DNA from: Xylanibacter ruminicola
GTDB taxonomy: Bacteria; Bacteroidota; Bacteroidia; Bacteroidales; Bacteroidaceae
Assembly (NCBI RefSeq): GCF_900107775.1
Contig: NZ_FNRF01000001.1
Span: forward strand, 682,001 to 746,000
Reading direction: 5' to 3'
Length of the DNA stretch: 64,000 nucleotides
Shown in pieces: positions 60,837 through 64,000 of the stretch (the first letter of the stretch is position 1; each line of letters starts with the position of its first letter). Under the pieces are notes generated by a model. It saw only the letters and a program-made list of their open reading frames with translations, was not told the origin of the DNA and did not search any database. The position numbers and the translations under genes were made by a program.

Positions 60837-63187
60837 TAGAATCGGAGTGTTACGTTACCCATCATTGTAAAGCCTGCCATAGGAATGAATCCAATCTGAT
60901 AGTAGCGGTTCTCGTTGGGATGACCGTATTCTTCAACGATGCTTGAATATACCCAGCCATTAGCGGCATAGCGACGATTGAAAATGTTGTTGAAATTCAG
61001 ACCGAAGATGCACTCCTTGATGGCTTTATTGGGCTTCCAGGTGTAGCTGATGTTAGCGTCAGAGGCAGAATAACAAGGCAGCGAACGATCAGCATTCTCT
61101 GTGTTGTCAAGATATTGACGACTGACGAAGTTTGTGTGCCAAACTGCCTGCAAACCATTCCAATGCAGGTTTACAAAACCATTCAGGATGGTTGAGGGCG
61201 AGAAGGCAAGTGTAGAGTTGTCGTAGTGGATAGTGCGGAAGTCGTCTTCCCAATTTACGCTGGCCACCTCATCGAAATCTTTAATCTTATTCTTGCTTAA
61301 AGCGGCATTACCCTCAATAGTGAGCCATGAGAAAGGATCAACACCAGCCTGGATTTCGATACCCATGCGGTATGAATCCTTGATGTTTGTGGTAACTTTT
61401 TCGCCTATTTCTGTCTCCTGACCTGTCTGGACAAACTGGTTGTTGTAATCCATATAGTATCCGTTGATACCAAAGCGGAATATGTCGTTATTGAAGGTAT
61501 AGCCCAGTTCGTAGTCAAAAAGACTCTCAGCCTTTGGGTATGGGTAATTGAAGTTGTCTGTAAAGTTATTTCGCTCAGGCTCACGATGACTCAAGGCAAC
61601 CGAACCATATACGCGATGATTGTTAAGATTCCATGAGAAACCTGCCTTTGGGTTAAGGAAGTGATAGCTCTCGTCGATGTTCAGCATCTGATTGTAGTAT
61701 CCGCTGTTTTCTGAGTAGAACTTATCGTTCTTACCATTAGTTTCATACTGAACATAGCGATACTGCAGGTCGCCGAAGATATCCCACTGCTCGTTGATGT
61801 GGTAAGCAGCCTTTACAAAGGTGCTACCATCAAACTTGGTGGCATCAGAATCGTAGTATTTGTAGTCGCCATTAGACATGTACTTCTTTCGTACATCATC
61901 GTTGGCAATATAGGTAACATAACCAAAGTGATTGCCGTCGAACTCCTGGAGCGACATACCCCCTATTACATCCCACGAATCATTCTTATAGTTGGCATTC
62001 CAGATAAAGCCGTAGGTGTTCTGCGACAGACCTTTTTTGCGTACAAAGTCGCTCTTCTTAACACCATCGTATGTCATGCCAAACTTCTTGAGTTTATAGT
62101 TATAGCGGAATTCGTTGTAATAGCCATAACCGTGGGTGTAGTGCAGCGAACCTGAAATACTCCAGTTGTCGTTGATATCGTAAGCGGCTGAGAGGATGTT
62201 GTGGTTCTGCCAGAAGTTATCTGTGGTTTTGTCCCAATAGCTACCGTCGTTCATCTGATAGCGGGCTGTGGGATAGTTGCCGTTGGCATCTTTATCGTAG
62301 CTGGTCAGGTATTCATAGAGTGAGTTATACTTGCCAAGTCCTGCGTTCCACATGTCCTTATAAGTCTTGATACCAGAGTTGATACCATAGGTGCCATCCA
62401 TCAGGCTCATATCGTTGTCGCCTGCTGTTACGCCGTTCCAAGCCTGACCGGTTTTTTCAAAGTTACCGATGTTCTTATAGCGAATCTGGAACTTGTTGCC
62501 AATCCAGGTTAGTCCGCCATAGTAAGAACCGCTGCGTCCACTGGTTCCGTGAATAAATCCATCAGTATTGGTTTCGTGGTAAGCACCATCAAAAATCAGG
62601 TGGTTCCACAGCAAACCTGTTGAGAACTTTCCACCTACATTGAAGGTGTTAAACGAGCCATATGATACCGAAACCTCTCCCCCAGCCTTCTGATTTGGAA
62701 TGGCTGATGCGAGTGCTACAGTTCCGCCAAAGGCGCCATCGCCGTTGGTTGATGTGCCTACGCCGCGCTGAATCTGTACACTACCTAACAGCGAACCGTA
62801 AGAGTTCATGTTTGCCCAGAAAACACACTGATCTTCAGGCGAATTCAGGGGTACGCCATCCAGTGTTACGTTGATACGCGAATCGCCTGCACCGCGAATG
62901 CGCATATAAGTAGTACCTGTGCCCAGTCCGTTCTCGCTCCAAGCCAGTACACCCGGAGTCTGCGAAAAGAGGAAAGGTAATTCTTTTCCTGTGTTCGAGA
63001 AAGCGTTAAGCTCCTTTTTCTTGATGTTTGCTACTGCAAATGGTGCATTTTTCTGTGTCCTGACACCTTTTACAACAATTTCGTTCAGCGCTTCTACTTG
63101 TGTAGAATCGTAGAGGGCTGCTTTACGCTGTGCGTTTGCGCCTGCTGCACACACTAATGCAGCCATTCCTAAAACAAATCTTTTCAT
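60836..63187 (-). CDS. TonB-dependent receptor, probable thiamine uptake
   Basis: A 783-residue outer-membrane receptor. A signal peptide (MKRFVLGMAALVCAAGANAQ), TonB-box-like 'LNEIVVKGVRTQKNAPFAVANIKK', plug ('LPFLFSQTPGVLAWSENGLGTGTTYMRIRGAGDSRINVTLDGVPLNSPEDQ') and barrel ending 'PMAGFTMMGNVTLRF' are clear. There is no carboxypeptidase-regulatory domain. A TPP riboswitch in the leader and the PnuC-family gene downstream indicate import of thiamine or its phosphates across the outer membrane. Confidence 0.9.
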   Translation of the reverse strand: MKRFVLGMAALVCAAGANAQRKAALYDSTQVEALNEIVVKGVRTQKNAPFAVANIKKKELNAFSNTGKELPFLFSQTPGVLAWSENGLGTGTTYMRIRGAGDSRINVTLDGVPLNSPEDQCVFWANMNSYGSLLGSVQIQRGVGTSTNGDGAFGGTVALASAIPNQKAGGEVSVSYGSFNTFNVGGKFSTGLLWNHLIFDGAYHETNTDGFIHGTSGRSGSYYGGLTWIGNKFQIRYKNIGNFEKTGQAWNGVTAGDNDMSLMDGTYGINSGIKTYKDMWNAGLGKYNSLYEYLTSYDKDANGNYPTARYQMNDGSYWDKTTDNFWQNHNILSAAYDINDNWSISGSLHYTHGYGYYNEFRYNYKLKKFGMTYDGVKKSDFVRKKGLSQNTYGFIWNANYKNDSWDVIGGMSLQEFDGNHFGYVTYIANDDVRKKYMSNGDYKYYDSDATKFDGSTFVKAAYHINEQWDIFGDLQYRYVQYETNGKNDKFYSENSGYYNQMLNIDESYHFLNPKAGFSWNLNNHRVYGSVALSHREPERNNFTDNFNYPYPKAESLFDYELGYTFNNDIFRFGINGYYMDYNNQFVQTGQETEIGEKVTTNIKDSYRMGIEIQAGVDPFSWLTIEGNAALSKNKIKDFDEVASVNWEDDFRTIHYDNSTLAFSPSTILNGFVNLHWNGLQAVWHTNFVSRQYLDNTENADRSLPCYSASDANISYTWKPNKAIKECIFGLNFNNIFNRRYAANGWVYSSIVEEYGHPNENRYYQIGFIPMAGFTMMGNVTLRF

Positions 63188-63217
63188 ACTACAATAGTAC
63201 CAATAATTAATAATGTT

Positions 63218-63313
63218 AAGGGGGTGTTTATTGTCTGCTATCCATCCCTACGCTGGCATAATCCAGATCAGGTTAGAGGGTATCATCTCAGCCTACACTC
63301 GTAGGCACCCCTT
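63218..63313 (-). promoter_or_regulatory. TPP (thiamine pyrophosphate) riboswitch
   Basis: On the minus strand the element has GGGGTGCC, then GGCTGAGATGATACCC, ACCTGATCTGGATTATGCC and AGCGTAGGGA, the conserved THI-box segments in order. Closing helix P1 pairs 63306-63313 with 63218-63226. It ends ~30 nt before the receptor start, compatible with translational control. Confidence 0.96.
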
Positions 63314-63325
63314 GATAATTGGTTG

Positions 63326-63333
63326 CAAAGGTA
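63326..63333 (-). promoter_or_regulatory. -7 element before the TPP riboswitch
   Basis: TACCTTTG on the minus strand, placing transcription start just before the aptamer. No clear -33. Confidence 0.55.
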
Positions 63334-63390
63334 ATGATATTTTCTATAATAGCCATACTTTTATGGCATATTTTTATGTTTTACCAGTTG

Positions 63391-63471
63391 GAAAGGATGG
63401 TTTTCTCATAAAGAAACTGCCAGTTCCCGCCTGAGGAACTGACAGTTTCTGCCTTTGAAACCAATCGTTAT
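63391..63471. repeat. Tandem 22-bp palindromic array C (GGAACTG/CAGTTTC type), also terminator-like
   Basis: 15-bp dyads GAAACTGCCAGTTCC (63413-63427) and GGAACTGACAGTTTC (63435-63449) have centres exactly 22 bp apart. Degenerate dyads sit one period to each side (63391-63405, GAAAGGATGGTTTTC; and weakly 63457-63471). The two good units also pair with each other as a 16-bp stem (63412-63427 with 63435-63450) that could terminate the minus-strand gene ending at 63483. Confidence 0.65.
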
Positions 63472-63482
63472 CGGATTGTTGT

Positions 63483-64000
63483 TTATCTAAGACCCATTCT
63501 TGCCTCAACTACGTTAACTACATAGTCGCCCAGCTTCTCACACTCGTTAATCAGGTCCATATAAATGGTACCAACGGCGTAAGTGTACTCGCGGTTGTTA
63601 ACATCGTTGATGTTCTGCGACTTGAGCTGGTCGCGGAAGTTATTGATTTCGTGCTCGATATTGAAAGTGCGGTTTACATCGAACGACTCCTTGCGGCCCA
63701 TCATCAGTCGGTTCATCTGTGAGAGCGACTGATCGGTGAGCTCCATCATCTGATGGATGTGGTCGTACTGCTTCTCGTTAAAGTGATCCTGTTTGCCGTT
63801 GTACTTTCTCGAAATGGTACGAGCCATGTTGAAACAAGCATCTCCAATACTCTCTAACTCGCTGATTTCGCGTAACATAGCACGAATCTTAGCCTTTGAG
63901 TCGTCTGACAGGTGAGCGTCGCTCACGGAGTTAAGATAGTTGGCAATCTCAATCTCCATATTATCGCTGATGCCTTCGTATTTCTCGATGCGGGTGTAAA
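63483..64000 (-). CDS. Na/Pi cotransporter-family protein, C-terminal PhoU-like domain (5' end outside window)
   Basis: The frame is open from the window edge (YTRIEKYEGISDNMEIEIANYLN...) to the stop at 63483, so at least 171 C-terminal residues are present. They form a helical PhoU-like domain: 'IRAMLREISELESIGDACFNMARTISRK', 'MMELTDQSLSQMNRLMMGR' and 'YMDLINECEKLGDYVVNVVEARMGLR'. In Bacteroidota this tail usually follows a NptA-type Na+/phosphate cotransporter membrane domain, which would lie upstream beyond 64000. An internal ATG at 63959 is probably not the true start. A stand-alone PhoU is the alternative. Confidence 0.8.
   Translation of the reverse strand, partial: YTRIEKYEGISDNMEIEIANYLNSVSDAHLSDDSKAKIRAMLREISELESIGDACFNMARTISRKYNGKQDHFNEKQYDHIHQMMELTDQSLSQMNRLMMGRKESFDVNRTFNIEHEINNFRDQLKSQNINDVNNREYTYAVGTIYMDLINECEKLGDYVVNVVEARMGLR

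Noticed and set aside
1..64000. tRNA or rRNA genes, insertion sequences, prophage or restriction genes
   Set aside because: No T-loop GGTTCGAATCC-type sequence, no rRNA motifs, and no transposase, integrase or phage-like proteins recognised on either strand; very diverged ones could be missed by eye.

Overview
The window is a 64 kb chromosomal segment of a Bacteroidales bacterium, most likely a Prevotella-group species. The evidence is a SusC/SusD polysaccharide utilisation locus, TonB-dependent receptors preceded by cobalamin and TPP riboswitches, a type IX secretion component (PorZ), BtuG-like and DUF4465 lipoproteins, and many promoters of the Bacteroidota form TTTG-N19/20-TAnnTTTG. I see no tRNA, rRNA, CRISPR array, transposase or integrase.

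Layout. 1-5.7 kb is transcribed leftward: RNA methyltransferase, a membrane-tethered ECF sigma factor with two exported proteins, metG, and a truncated flippase. 5.75-6.12 kb is an AT-rich intergenic stretch with a cluster of DnaA-box-like 9-mers, a possible oriC. Then come nadA(+), the leuS / yitT-rdgB / porZ operon(-), a DUF3667 protein(-) and a fucose/arabinose isomerase-family gene(+). 16.1-20.5 kb is an islet with a lipoprotein, a structured RNA-like leader, and a transmembrane Ser/Thr kinase with EF-hands and leucine-rich repeats plus its overlapping partner. A diverged copy of the isomerase 3' end and terminator closes the islet. 20.9-33.7 kb is a PUL: SusE-like, SusD, SusC, GH5, a one-component propeller/AraC regulator and a GH36 alpha-galactosidase. 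33.7-42.9 kb holds mntP and a B12 uptake region under a cobalamin riboswitch: BtuB, BtuG-like, surface protein, DUF4465, BtuF, with a divergent ABC ATPase and CobD-like enzyme. 42.9-56 kb holds an LD-carboxypeptidase, mutS, ychF-lgt, a Tat/Fe-S operon, a ComEA-like HhH protein and two tandem NSS transporters. 56-64 kb holds VanZ, CYTH, a 52-aa membrane protein, prfB, an acyl-CoA synthetase, a TPP-controlled thiamine receptor and PnuC-type transporter, and the C-terminal part of a Na/Pi cotransporter-like protein.

The most unusual signal is three intergenic arrays of short palindromes repeating every 22 bp (20546-20633, 42796-42883, 63391-63471). Their half-sites differ, but they share the same period, have two or three good units with degenerate neighbours, and each lies just 3' of a gene end. 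Other points of interest are the kinase islet bounded by a duplicated gene 3' end, a minus-strand structured leader with a GAAA-capped hairpin, the DnaA-box cluster, a sigma factor fused to a membrane anchor, and several promoters embedded in upstream terminators.

All functional names come from reading protein motifs by eye; no database search was run.
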